Assembly: GCA_963971225.1 (NCBI GenBank)
Contig: OZ020270.1
Coordinates: 74,478,432 to 74,542,431, forward strand
Source: Melieria omissa
Taxonomy: Eukaryota; Arthropoda; Insecta; Diptera; Ulidiidae
Length of the DNA: 64,000 bases
Reading direction: 5' to 3'
Shown here: positions 1-10,639 of the stretch, piece by piece
How the letters are laid out: every line of letters starts with the position of its first letter
Position numbering within the stretch: position 1 is the stretch's first letter
Position numbers and translations under genes: made by a program
Notes under the pieces: model-generated
Database searches by the model: none
What the model saw: the letters and a program-made list of their open reading frames with translations, nothing else
What the model was told of the DNA's origin: nothing

Positions 1-2967
1 AATGTCTCCTTGGGAAACGAAATGTCAAAGTCGGTTACACTATTTAGTTCCGCAAGGGCTCTACTCAGAGGCGCATTCCTCGCATAGTTCGACCTTTAAA
101 AGCTGAGGTAGAAAGTCCCTATATGCCGTAGGTTACGTGTAGGGACATTGAAAGCCACTTTACTCAAAAGGGGCAGGCAATTAATAGACCCCTTTAATAA
201 CCCAACAATGAAAGAACACGCACGATAGGTTCGCCTAGCGTTTAGGCTTAATAAGTTTATAAGGCGACAGCGGGACAGATATGATATGCGAACCGCATAA
301 AAACCTTCTGGATGCGCTCAATGCGATTAATGTGAGTCATTTGATATGGCCTCCATATAAATGAAGCATATTCCAGCCTTGATCTGACGAAAGCCGTGAA
401 CAACAGTTTGAACGTATATGGGTCAGAGAATGACGTACTATTCCGACGAACGAACCCCAACATGGCATATGCTTTGGAAATAATGAAATCGATATGGCTA
501 GAGAAACAAAGTTTTGTGTCGAAAAACACACCTAAATCTTTGATTTCTTGGACTGACTGCAACAGTGAGCCCGACAGGAAGTAGGACAAGTGCAGAGGGC
601 TGTGTTTCCTAGAAAAAGATACATGAAAACACTTACTTATATTTAAGAAAAGGTGATTTCTCGTACACCACGATTGAACTCTATCTAGGTCTGCCTGGAG
701 TGTCAGGGAGTCAGCCGTAGTATTAATCGCAGCATAAATCTTCAGATCATCCGCATATAGAAGAAATTTTGCAAACGAAAAGCAGGAGCCAATGTCATTA
801 ATAAATAAAACAAACAACAGAGGACCAAGTATGCTACCTTGAGGAACGCCAGAACTAGCAACAAACGGCTGAGAAAGGTGATTATCAACAGTCACAACAC
901 ACTGTCTATTGGAAAGGTATGATTTCACCCAATCAAGAAATGATGAGTGAAAGCCCATGCAATTTAGTTTAGAAATCAGAATTGCATGACAAACTCTGTC
1001 AAAGGCTTTAGCAAAATCCGTGTAGATAGTATCTACTTGACTTCCTTCCTGAAAAGCAGACAGACAATCTTCGACAAAAATCGCGAGATTGGAGACAGTT
1101 GATCTGCCCCTAACAAAACCGTTCTGGTTTTGATAAATTGCACTGTTGACGCAAAACCTTAGTTTTTCATTGACTATGCATTCAAAAAGTTTAGACACCG
1201 ACGTGAGTTTCGAGATGGGTCTATAATTTGCGATATCATTTTTGTTGCCACTCTTGAATATTGGAGTTATTGTTGCTTTTTTCCACTCATCTATAAAAAT
1301 ACCAGAAGAAAGGGATTTGTTAAAGATCAGTAGTAGCGGCTCAACAAGAGAGCTACAATTCTTTAAGAGCACAGAGGAAAGCCCATCTGTATCCGTACGC
1401 ATTGAAAATTTAAGATTGTTGATGCCCCATTTGACATCGTCGGCGGTTAAAGTCAACGAGCCAAAGGAAAAAAGGAGTCGGGATAGAAGGTGTCAGCCAA
1501 AACAGCGTTTGTATCCGTCACAAAATTTGAGCTGAAAAACTGTGCGAATAAGTTAGCGGCATCATCCGCGGTTTCGGCGACTTTGTCCTTGAAAAATACC
1601 GAGGACGGTATATCGGAAACCAATTTTTTTGACTTAACAAAATTCCAAAAGAGTTTTGGATTACTTTTGATGCCAACTTCATAGTTACGAATGTAACTGT
1701 TGTACAGCGACTTAGCCAACTTGTTGTAACTTTTAAGATGTGATTGATAGTAACTGAAGTAGATGGGACACTTAGTTGCCTTGAACTTTTTGTAATATTT
1801 ATTTCTTAAATTTTTCAGTTTCTTAAGTTCCTTTGTAACCCACGGCTGTTTATGAACTTTCCCAGGGAAGATAGGGATCGACTTCAGGCAAAGGTCAAAA
1901 ACTAGAGATTTAAATGTAGAAAAACAAGTAGCAATGTCACCATTGGACAGTATTTCCTCCCAATGCACTTCAAGGAACAAATTGTTCAATGCATCGAAAT
2001 CACAGAGCTTGTAATTAAAAGAAATAGGCCTTGAACTTGAAGGGGCATTAACGAACTCATAGAATTCAAGATTGATAACAAGCGGTGTGTGACGCAAACA
2101 TGCCTGCGAAATAGGCGAGCTGCATTCGACAATATTTCAGTTAAGGTTACTCGTGATAAAAACCAAATCCAAAAAACGATTAAGTTTATTAGGATGGGCA
2201 TTGATCTGGAGCAACCCAAAGCTAAGAAAACTATCAATTAAGCAAATTTCGTGCACGCAGTGAACATTTGAGGGAGTCAGAGCAACAGAGTTACCCATAT
2301 GGGACCTACATGGTCACCTACATACTACCAAGATTGAAATCACCTAAACCGCACAGCTGGTTTTCACCAATCCGAGCTTGCAATGCCGAAACATTGTCGT
2401 CATGTAATTTGTATAAAGATCACTACTATTCGGAGGAATATACGATACGCAAATGAAGAGCAGGCCGGTTGCTCCCCTGACTTGAACACAAAGTTGATCC
2501 AACAGGGAATCATTGTTCACAAGTGGCAGCAATGCTGAGTGTAGATTACGATTGATAGCAATCAAAACATCACCACCCCTATTAAGGCCCGTTTTGAGAG
2601 AGTCCCTATCCTTCCTAAACACATTATAAAGGTGCAGGTCAAAAAATTCCGAATCAAAAAATGTAGAATTAAGCCAAGACTCAGTGATTACAAAGACATC
2701 GTAGTCCAGTGAAGAGCTCAACAATCGCACTTGATCAGCCTTTGTTCTCATACCGGATACATTTTGATAATAGATATTTAAATGATTACTTAAACTACCA
2801 GGCTTATCAGATAACTGTGAGCTACCATTGACTGGGTTAGCAATTACAGGAAAAGACAAAGCATCTGAAGAGCGTGCTAGGCACTTGGCGGGATTGACAA
2901 GCTTAGTATAAAAAGATGAAGTAACGCCTAATTTAAAATTTTTGCGTTTACGCGAGTCTGAAGGCAC
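1..2967 (-). pseudogene. LINE ORF2 remnant: endonuclease plus reverse transcriptase
   Basis: The endonuclease part (2967-about 2344) has the APE-family landmarks YYQNVSGMRTK, ITESWL, FRKDRD and a GGDVLIAI-type strand. Its C-terminal piece is visible in another frame around 2230-2100 (HPNKLNRFLDLVF). The RT part (1456-257) carries the palm motifs in order: KKATITPIFKSGNK, NYRPIS, FVRGRS, DFAKAFDRV, GVPQGSILGPLLF, YADDLKIY and a DLGV-like motif. The tail RSRLEYASFIW to HINRIERIQK is typical of the RT C-terminus. The protein continues in frame-shifted form down to base 1 (NARRTYRACSFI, FNVPTRNLR). Several frameshifts make it non-functional. Confidence 0.8.
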
Positions 2968-3009
2968 ACCATTCTTAACTAATTTATAGCAAGAGACATG
3001 CTGCCTGTC

Positions 3010-3802
3010 AATTCAGGTCTGACAAGCCACATAATCAATTAGGTTCTCTTCTGTGACTGATGGTAAAAATGATGACAAATGCAGCCACTTCTTCCTCACG
3101 GCAACCTCAAGGCCTGAGTTCTCATTGGATCCAACAACAACCAGCTTTTGTTTATTCCGCTTTTTGTCGCGCACAGTGACCCAAGCATTAGCGTCATTGG
3201 GCGGCTCAGCAACCGAAGTGAGCGACGAACGAGCGTGTAAAGGTGGACCGTCAGTAATAAGAGAGGCAGCAGATGATGGTTGAGGCGGCGAGTTAGCGGC
3301 TGGAGAATGGGCGACAGCGTTGGAAAAGAGAGAAGCAGCATTAGGAACCACACATACTACTGGGGATGCAGGTGCAACTGCACTTATAGCAGCGGTAGCA
3401 ATAGCGTCAGCAGCAGTGGCTTCTTTAGCAAGCACAGCAGCGATAATATTACCTTAGAGCGAGTGAGGCGAGAGACGGCTGGTGTCGGCTTGATCGCAGT
3501 CGTTGACTTGGTACTCAAGTTTTCGGCACAAATCTTTCCCGATTGGGGTACCGCTAGCGAGTCAATGAGAGCACGAACTCCGCTCAGCTTCTCAAGCAGC
3601 AACGGCACAACGGATGGGCAGGCAGGTCTTGATTTACCGAAGCACAACTCACAGCAAAAATTATATGGTGATTTATGTTGATAATCTCTGCAGCCTCCCT
3701 ACTGACGTTTGCACATTTAAGGTGCCACTCAGAGCAACAGGTGCCACACGACACCAAGTCAATAGCACTGCAATGCAACTTGCACTTAGAGCACAATGTC
3801 AT
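3010..3802 (-). pseudogene. LINE ORF1 remnant with PHD-type zinc finger
   Basis: From a methionine at 3802 the translation shows CSKC, CGTC and WHLKC, then, after a frameshift near 3640, CCELC. This spacing is that of a C4HC3 PHD finger. An alanine/proline/serine-rich middle follows (about 3430-3230), then a conserved ending with AWVTVRDKK and LHLSSFLPSVTEENLIDYV. PHD-bearing ORF1 proteins are known in some insect LINEs and are thought to bind chromatin or nucleic acid. At least one frameshift is needed to join the finger to the tail. It lies directly upstream of the endonuclease, as expected for ORF1. Confidence 0.7.
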
Positions 3803-4198
3803 AGCGGAACACAAAAAGAAAACGTCCGTTCCGGATGATAGTCGACAGTCGACTGTAACCAATTTGTAACCATTTTTCCAATTCCAAAACCAATTTTCCC
3901 CAAAAAAAACGCACGAATTAGCCGGTACCCCTATTAAAATTAACACATTACAAAATTCATTAAAATAGGACTACTCTCACGCCCACCTCACATATAAATT
4001 GAAAAGTAATTTTGGAATAATTTGCTTAATATTTATCATAAAATGATAAAATTTGGTATTTAAGCTTAGGATATCTATATAAAAGTTGACATCAAAAATG
4101 GGCAACCTACTGCTTATGCCTCCTTTCAAATATACGAAGAGTTTCTGAAAAATAGCTTCACAAAAAAGAACAGTTGCACAATTTGCCTACTTCCCAAA

Positions 4199-5134
4199 TT
4201 GTGACCGAAAAGTTTCCGGAAATTCTCATTTAAAATTCGCGCGCTGTATATTTTTCGATATTTTCTGTAGGTTGGTAGCACTGTCCTTAATTACTATGCC
4301 AAAAATGAGCGCGATCTGTCAGACAGTTTGTTTACGGCAGCTGTTGAAATCAGTTCACCTCAGTAGTGCGTTGCGATTTTGTTGAGAATTTTCTTCAAAA
4401 TTAGTACCGTGAACAGGTCTCTTTGGACGTGCTTGATCGTGCCAATTCCGATCCAACTTTCATGGAACGCATCATAACTGGTGACGAGACATGGGTCTAC
4501 GAGTACGACATGCAAACAAGCCAACAATCATCGGAATGGAGAGGAAAAGACGAGCCGAAACCGAAAAAACCACGCCAAAGTCGCTCGAAAATCAAGGTAA
4601 TGCTGATTGTTTTCTTCGATATTCGTGGTGTGGTGCATCATGAATTCGTCCCTGAAGGACAAACAGTCGGTAAAGACTATTATTTGACTGTTTTAAGACG
4701 TTTGCGTGAAAATATCCGCCGTAAACGGCCTCAATTGTGGAAGGATAATTCATGGATTTTTCATGACGATAATGCTCCCTCGCACCGAGCCAACATTATC
4801 AACGAGTTTAAGGCCAAACATTCAATAAATACCATCGAACAGCCACCGTATTCACCTGATCTTGCACCGTGTGACTTTTTCCTGTTTCCCAAACTCAAAT
4901 TACCACTCAGAGGAACGCGTTTTGAATCCATAGAAGACGTAAAACAGAATTCGCAGAGGGAACTCAAAGCCATACCGGAAAGCGCCTATAAAAAATGTTT
5001 TGATGATTGGAAGAAACGTTGGCATATGTGTATCGCTTCTAATGGAGCATATTTTGAAGGAGATAAAATAAATATTGATGAAGATTAAGAATTTTGCGTT
5101 TTGTTTAAAATTTCCGGAAACTTTTCGGTCACAA
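4199..5134 (+). mobile_element. Internally deleted mariner element
   Basis: Imperfect inverted repeats of about 26 bp bound the element: left TTGTGACCGAAAAGTTTCCG at 4199, and its reverse complement ending at 5134. The interior is a 5' leader of about 190 bp fused to the C-terminal two thirds of a mariner transposase. The expected N-terminal coding part (about 120 residues) is missing, so this is an internal deletion derivative. The flanking TA duplication expected for mariner is not clear at either edge. Confidence 0.85.
4423..5088 (+). pseudogene. Mariner transposase, C-terminal 221 residues (DD34D)
   Basis: The open frame carries the whole catalytic region: GDETWVYEYD (first Asp), HDDNAPSHRA (second Asp), and YSPDLAPCDFFLFPK. 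Exactly 34 residues separate the second Asp from the last (LAPCD), giving D34D. Mariner transposases are usually about 345 residues. Here the N-terminal helix-turn-helix DNA-binding half is gone, so this copy could not bind its own ends. The frame has no internal stop. The listed start is simply the first start-like codon after the deletion junction, not a real initiator. Confidence 0.88.
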
Positions 5135-5276
5135 GGTACAATCTGGACATAATAAAGAACTAATTAGAAATCAATAGGTGAACATACCCATATCATTTAT
5201 AAGTGTATATTTACAATACAAATACTACAAATCTATTCATTCGAATTCAAAAACCTCAACAAAGAAATTACTTTAA

Positions 5277-5786
5277 CCCTTATGTGTGTGATGGGGTACC
5301 CAGGTACCCAAATCACTTTGATACTGAAATTTTTTATACTTGCGGATTACCTAGAAAGGTGAAACTTCATGACAACTACCAAAATGGTATTATGTTTTTA
5401 TTTTCGATTGTTTGATTCCATTTAGTTGCTGGGGCACCCGGGAAACCCAACACCTTTTTTATGGAGTTGCATAGATTTCTTCGATATTTCTTGTAAGTAA
5501 AACTTTCTAAAGCAAATAATTTGTAATAGAACAATTTTATCAACAAAAGCAGTCGCAGTCACAGTAGTCGCTTTATTTGTTTGGCTTGTAAAGGTCGGGT
5601 AGCATCGTTATCGAAACCTATAAAACGTAAAAATTTTTTGAACTTGTCGAAAGACAGCTTTAAAACTAAGCAAAAACGACAAAATGTCTTACAGTGCAAA
5701 CAAAAAGTGAGAAATTTTCATACAATTTGTACTAGGGTACCCCATCACATGGGTAAGAGTGTTCTTTTTCAGCACACACACTAGGG
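5277..5786. mobile_element. piggyBac-type MITE with TTAA duplication
   Basis: TTAA stands on both sides (5273-5276 and 5787-5790). The element starts CCCTTATGTGTGTG and ends with CACACACACTAGGG, which match in 12 of 14 positions as inverted repeats. Inside both ends lies a second inverted pair, GATGGGGTACCC at 5290 and GGGTACCCCATC near 5735. The 510-bp length and TTAA site fit a non-autonomous piggyBac element. An open frame at 5581-5784 has a few Cys and Lys/Arg residues that could be a decayed transposase tail, but this is too weak to call. Confidence 0.85.
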
Positions 5787-5790
5787 TTAA

Positions 5791-6403
5791 ACGAAAAGAA
5801 TGATTCTAGCAAATCAAAGTTATTTTCTTCAAAGTACGTGCGACTCCAAGGGCGTCAAAATTTTCCACACTTCAAGTCCAAATATTTCAACTTCTCATAT
5901 AAATATGTAAAAGCTCTGTTTGTAAAGGCGTGGAAATTTTACTTTTGATAAAACTACCCATTGTAGCCATCACTCCTTTGCAACTTTTCTTGTGCACGGT
6001 CAGCCGAACTTCGCACATTACACAAATTTGTACTAAATGTGTAATTATTTAAACCTTTACTCTAGCGATTGCAATCCCGGACCAGTTTTACAATCCCGGC
6101 ATTTTCGGAACTAAAAATCGCATTCCGGGAACCCGGAAACTAAATCAGACGTATTTTTAACTGAAATACATTTTATTTTCATTTTAAATACTATTAAGTG
6201 TTCTTACTTTAAAACTAAGAACCAAATATTCATGACAAATCAAAATGCGTTTAATTGCCAACCCACCTGGCAAAACAGCTGATAGAAAACATATCTCAAT
6301 ACTACTGGTCAATACCAGTAGTGAAATCGTATGTAAATCTTCATATATCTTCGCACTATTTGGTTTCCGCCATTTTAAAATTAGTCAAATTTTGTGTGCG
6401 TAA
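5791..6403. other. No gene or element recognised
   Basis: AT-rich sequence between the piggyBac MITE and the X1 element. It has a small perfect inverted repeat (ACTACTGGT, 4-base loop, ACCAGTAGT) near 6300 and an isolated GC-rich patch with repeated ATCCCGG-like words near 6075-6140. Nothing coding is supportable. Confidence 0.6.
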
Positions 6404-6814
6404 GTTTAAGCACTGAATAAACAGTATACAGAAGGCGCATCTGAAATAATTTTGCGATTTCATTTCAGACGCGGGCGGGAAGCAACAAAGGTGAGGAAAA
6501 TGTAAAAGGAACTGAGAGAGTAAGCGCGAATTGATGTACACGCATAGATTCGATGATTTTGGGCTTTATTCTCATTTCGACAACAACACGCAATGCTGTT
6601 GCTTTCCGCAGCAAGCTAGCTTAGCTTTACTCGTGTACATTGAAATGGTGGTTGATTTGGCAAAGCGATCGCCAAAGCAAATTCAATAGGGAGTCGCAGC
6701 ACCAGAACTGATTAAACTTTTTTCTCTGATAGTTAGCACAACATTGTAGCAATAGTTTTCCACTTATTATCACTTTCTTAATGCGCCTTGGTTGTTTCAA
6801 TATTTAAAACATAT

Positions 6815-7212
6815 TGTTACGAAAATCCCAGTTCGTTTCCCAAGGTTCGTTTGGATTGTGTTTGAAAATAAAACAAGTTCAATTATTCAGCGCAAAACGC
6901 AGTCAGAAACTAACAATCACTTTATTTACAGATTTACACTTCGCTTGTATCTACACTTGTTACAACTTTGCTTGCTCAACACAGACTCGACTCCTGCGAT
7001 GCACACTGCTGCTTTTATACTAGTTTTCTTATCGCGCCGAAGTTTCTTGCACATTCCAGTTTCTATCTCGATCGTTCTGGCACAACCTATTGTCGCCGCG
7101 AACCATCCCTGCCATATCGACATTATAGCATGCCGGCCGTACTTCAAAGTACATGCCTAAAAGTATGCTTGGAAAAACATTCATACACAGCACAGAGTGC
7201 CTCATCGTTTCA
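6815..7212 (-). mobile_element. Solo LTR of the 58.4-kb retrotransposon family
   Basis: On the minus strand this 398-bp sequence starts TGAAACGATGAGGCACTC and ends TTTTCGTAACA, matching the LTR at 58389-58822 over most of its length (shared stretches include CCAAGCATACTTTTAGGCAT and CAAGAAACTTCGGCGCGATA). ATAT flanks it on both sides (6811-6814, 7213-7216). The second X1 copy at about 36186 has the same sequence with a single ATAT and no insert, proving insertion here. A solo LTR is the usual product of recombination between the two LTRs of a full element. TATAAAAG promoter and AATAAA signals are retained on the minus strand. Confidence 0.92.
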
Positions 7213-8055
7213 ATATATTTATTTTCATTGTAGCCATTTGTACTTTTTAAAACTTCTATTTTACAAGCAGACCAAAAGAACTTATAAAATCCATTGAATT
7301 TTGGGGTTTTCCGTAGTGCTACCACCTTATTTATGCGCCTTGGCGATCGCTCAATCAATTTTTCTATGAAAACTTTGCCTGTCCACTTCTTGTTCTTTTT
7401 TGTAAAAAAGCAAGCGGAAAGCAAGCACGAGCCACCACCACCAACATGCAAGCGGCACATCGCTTTGTTGCCCAACAACAACAACCACAGTGTGTGGTGC
7501 TCACTGTTTCATACAACCAAAGAATATGAAGTGTATAGAAGGCGTTTCTGAGCTCAAAAATTGAAATTTTTGTTTGCGAGCTACTTAGAGCGGGGGGAAG
7601 CCGCAAAAGGGAAAGAGTAGTGCCAGCAGGAGAGCAAGCGCTTCAGTTTACGCTCATTGACTGTGCGAACTGAAGCACGCGCTACAACGAACACACATGA
7701 AGTGAAAGTATCGCTTCTCCTGTGTACTTTGAGGCGTTGGTGGTTGTTTTGGTCCCTCAATAATTTTTTGTGCAAATTTCTCACAGCAACACCAGCCAGC
7801 GCAATGGACGTCGTTTCAACGACGCCATTGCTTTTTGTTGTTGTAGTTTTTGTGTGTATGCTTTTTTGTGTTGACGATTGGTTTTGCTACACAGCTCGAG
7901 AAAAATGTAAACAGCTCTTCTTTTGTTGTTTTTTTATTGTTTATGTTTTGCATCGTTTGGAACTTCCTTTTTTTAATTTACTGTCACGGCATTCATCAGG
8001 AAATCTGAAGGAGCAAATAAGTAGCAATAGTCTGTAACCGATTGATAACACAGCA

Positions 8056-9135
8056 AAACAAAAAAACACTTTTTTCTGTTGCATGGGGTTTTTCTACTGT
8101 TTCTTACTAATTTGGGTGCGCTGATTTCGAATCCATCCTCAGATTTTTTCTAGCAGCTCTAGTTAGATATAGGTACCGTGTAATTTTTTCAGTTTTTCAT
8201 ATTTTTTATAGTAATTTCTAAACCAAAAAACCGATTGACATGATTTTCACCATATCGCATTAACAACACCGCACGGCTTCCTTTCCGATGCAACTTATTT
8301 TTATATGTTGTAAAATGCTGCGGTAATTGGACCTCAAAGTCGGAAAATATGGAATTTTTAAGCGTTTTCTTTGTCGGTCAAAAACATACACATTTTTTGT
8401 AAAACAATTAACGAGTTAGGTGTAAAACGAATGCGGAAACATCAAGTAATACAACATAGCTAAATTATTTGGCGAAATACGCATTCGCATCGAAATAATA
8501 GCAAAAATTTACCATAGCCATTTTCATCACTTTTCATACTTTTCCTTAAAAAATTAGGGGCCTCAAAATATGCAAAGTTTTTAATTTTTTTTTGTTTCGA
8601 CCAATCCAAAATCTTTTCGTTTTTTGCTTGTATTCCAAACTATAAATGGAACATATAAAAGAACATATTTTGCGGCTCCTAATTTTTTAAGGAAGAAGTA
8701 TGAAAAGTGATGAAAATGGCACATTCGAAACATGGTACGTTTTTGCTATTATTTCGATGCGAATGTGTATTCCGCCAAATAATTTGGCTGTGTTGTATTG
8801 CCTGATGTTTCTTCTTAAGATATTCATATACTTCGTAACTTGATTTATGAAACATCTCTACAATTTTCGCCATTAGAAAAAACGCCTTGAAATTCAATAT
8901 TTTCCTACTTTGAAACCTTATTACAACGCCAGTTTAGAACGCATAAAATTGATTAAAATCAATTTACATGTCGATTACAGTCGAAAACGAGAAAAAAAAC
9001 CGAGGAAATTCGAAAAAGTGACACGGCCATTTTTTGCGAAAACTAGAGCTGTTACATAAAAATGGAGTATGGTTGTGAAAACAGCGTGGAAAAACGATTC
9101 AGATTCATATAAAAAACTCCATGCAACAGACATGG
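8056..9135. mobile_element. Foldback-like element with arms of about 450-500 bp
   Basis: This stretch is absent from the second X2 copy, where the flanking sequences (CCGATTGATAA and ATATGCCACAATTATTAT) are only about 85 bp apart. Its two halves are inverted copies: CTGTTGCATGGGGTTTTT near 8080 pairs with AAAAAACTCCATGCAACAG near 9105, and the blocks around 8430-8560 pair with 8670-8800 (CGAAATAATAGCAAAAA against TTTTTGCTATTATTTCG). Divergence between arms is appreciable, so it is old. No coding potential is visible. Confidence 0.75.
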
Positions 9136-9246
9136 AGACATATGCCACAATTATTATCCCTGTAAATTTTTACTCAATTGTCGAAGTTTTTATCTAAAAA
9201 ATAATTTGTTGTAATAATTGTTTTAATTACTGCTGAAATCTATATA

Positions 9247-10531
9247 CAGGGTTTTCCAACAAGAGGTGTTATTTTGTTATTCAAAGAAAAATTCCATTTT
9301 TTGAGATAAATGGTCGGATGTTTATTTCATAATAAAGAGTATGTATGCCGTTAATAATGAAAAACAACATCAGCCAAATGGCCAGCACGACACGCTTACA
9401 GGACCATATCCTTTTCATGAAATTTTCCATAACCAAATCGCAAAGTGGCTGCCCTATGTCCACGATAGCCACACGAATTCTATCTTTGAGGTCTTGAATC
9501 GACGCCTTATCTTTCACGTGGCCCCAAAGGAAGAAGTCGCAAGGTGTTAAATCACAAGATCTCGGTGGCCAATTGTGATCACCTCTTCCAGAGATAACAC
9601 GGTCCGGAAACTTTTCCCGTAAAAGAGCAATGGTTTCGTTGCTTGTGTGGCACGGAGCGCCGTCTTGTTGAAAGTAAACGTTGTCCAGATCAATACCATC
9701 CAACTCCGACTATAAAAAATCATTAATCATCTCTCGATAGCGCAATCCATTCACCGTAACTGTTGATCCAACCTCATTTTCGAAAAAGTAAGGTCTAATG
9801 ACCCCGCCGGACCATAAACCGCACCAAACAGTCACACGTTGAGGATGGAGAGGCTTCTCAACAATAACTCTTGGGTTCTCCGAGCCCCAGATGCGACAAT
9901 TTTGCTTGTTAACGAAACCACCGAGGTGGAAATGGGCCTCAGCAGTCAAGATAATTTTTCGATGGAATTCCGGATCATTTTCATGCATTTCAAGGACCCA
10001 ATCAGCAAAGACACGACGTTGTTGATGATCGGTCGGCTTGAGTTCTTTTGTTAACTGAACTTTATAAGCCTTAAGACCCAAGTCTTTATGCAAAATACGG
10101 TGTAGTGACGTTTTTGGAATGCCCAATTCCAAAGAACGACGAGGAATCGACAAACCTGGGTTTTCTTCAACACTTTGGGCTACAGCAGCAATATTCTCAG
10201 TTGTTCTTGAGCGACGTGCACGGGTTTTATTCTTCACATCACTAACTTGTCCCAACAGCTCGAATTTTTCCACCAATTTGTGTATTGCGGTCCGACAAGG
10301 TGCTTCACGACGACCCAAAAATGCTTTAGTTTTGCGAACTGTGACTGCAAGATTTTCACCATTTTTGTAGTGAATTTTAATAATTTCAGTGCGTTGTTGA
10401 AGCGTGTATCGTTCCATTTTTAGTAATGGCGTAGTTTCTACTTGTCAAATGTCAAAGAATAAAAGCTTCAAAAGTGACAGCTACCGAAATACCGGGTGAT
10501 TTAAAATAACACCTCTTGTTGGAAAATCCTA
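9247..10531 (-). mobile_element. DD41D mariner (rosa-type) inside the Helitron
   Basis: About 28-bp inverted repeats: left CAGGGTTTTCCAACAAGAGG at 9247, right CCTCTTGTTGGAAAATCCTA ending at 10531. TA flanks both sides (9245-9246 and 10532-10533). The single gene is on the minus strand. The element is full length in structure but its gene is damaged. DD41D elements related to mariner were first noted in tephritid flies (rosa group), which is one reason to suspect a tephritid here. Confidence 0.88.
9281..10417 (-). pseudogene. DD41D transposase, one stop and a lost catalytic Asp
   Basis: The protein begins MERYTLQQRTEIIKIHYK at 10417, with paired helix-turn-helix DNA-binding regions in the first 120 residues (SRTTENIAAVAQSVEENP, LGIPKTSLHRILHKDLGL). 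The catalytic part has HFHLGGFVNKQNCRIW, VTVWCGLWSGGVIRPYF, FQQDGAPCHTS and LTPCDFFLWGHVK. Counting gives 41 residues between the second and third acidic residues. The first catalytic Asp, expected before the EAHFHL motif, is Ala here (codon GCT), which alone should abolish catalysis. An in-frame TAG at 9710-9712 also cuts the protein. Otherwise the frame is continuous to 9281. Confidence 0.9.
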
Positions 10532-10639
10532 TATATAAAAATGAATCGTGGTGCGTTCGGCTGCTTAAACTTGAAAACGACTGGACCAACGTGGATACTT
10601 CCTTTGGCGGGTTTGTTCGAAATTGTTACGTGAGGGTTT

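Larger units (their letters stand above)
1..3960 (-). mobile_element. LINE (CR1/Jockey-like), nearly full length, 3' end outside window
   Basis: A non-LTR retrotransposon on the minus strand. Going 5' to 3' it shows a PHD-finger ORF1 (about 3802-3010), an APE-type endonuclease (2967-about 2100), a linker and a reverse transcriptase (1456-1). The reading frames are broken in several places, so the copy is dead. Translation of 1-256 continues the C-terminal RT tail, so the 3' UTR and tail lie beyond the window. A related but distinct 3' fragment occurs at 47760-48425. The clade is uncertain: YADD followed by LKIY and the PHD ORF1 favour a CR1/Jockey-group element. Confidence 0.85.

Noticed and set aside
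6792..7606. Many overlapping frames (for example 6968-7297, 7029-7484, 7294-7551)
   Set aside because: They cross the borders of the solo LTR, X1 and X2 and are not conserved in the second copies.
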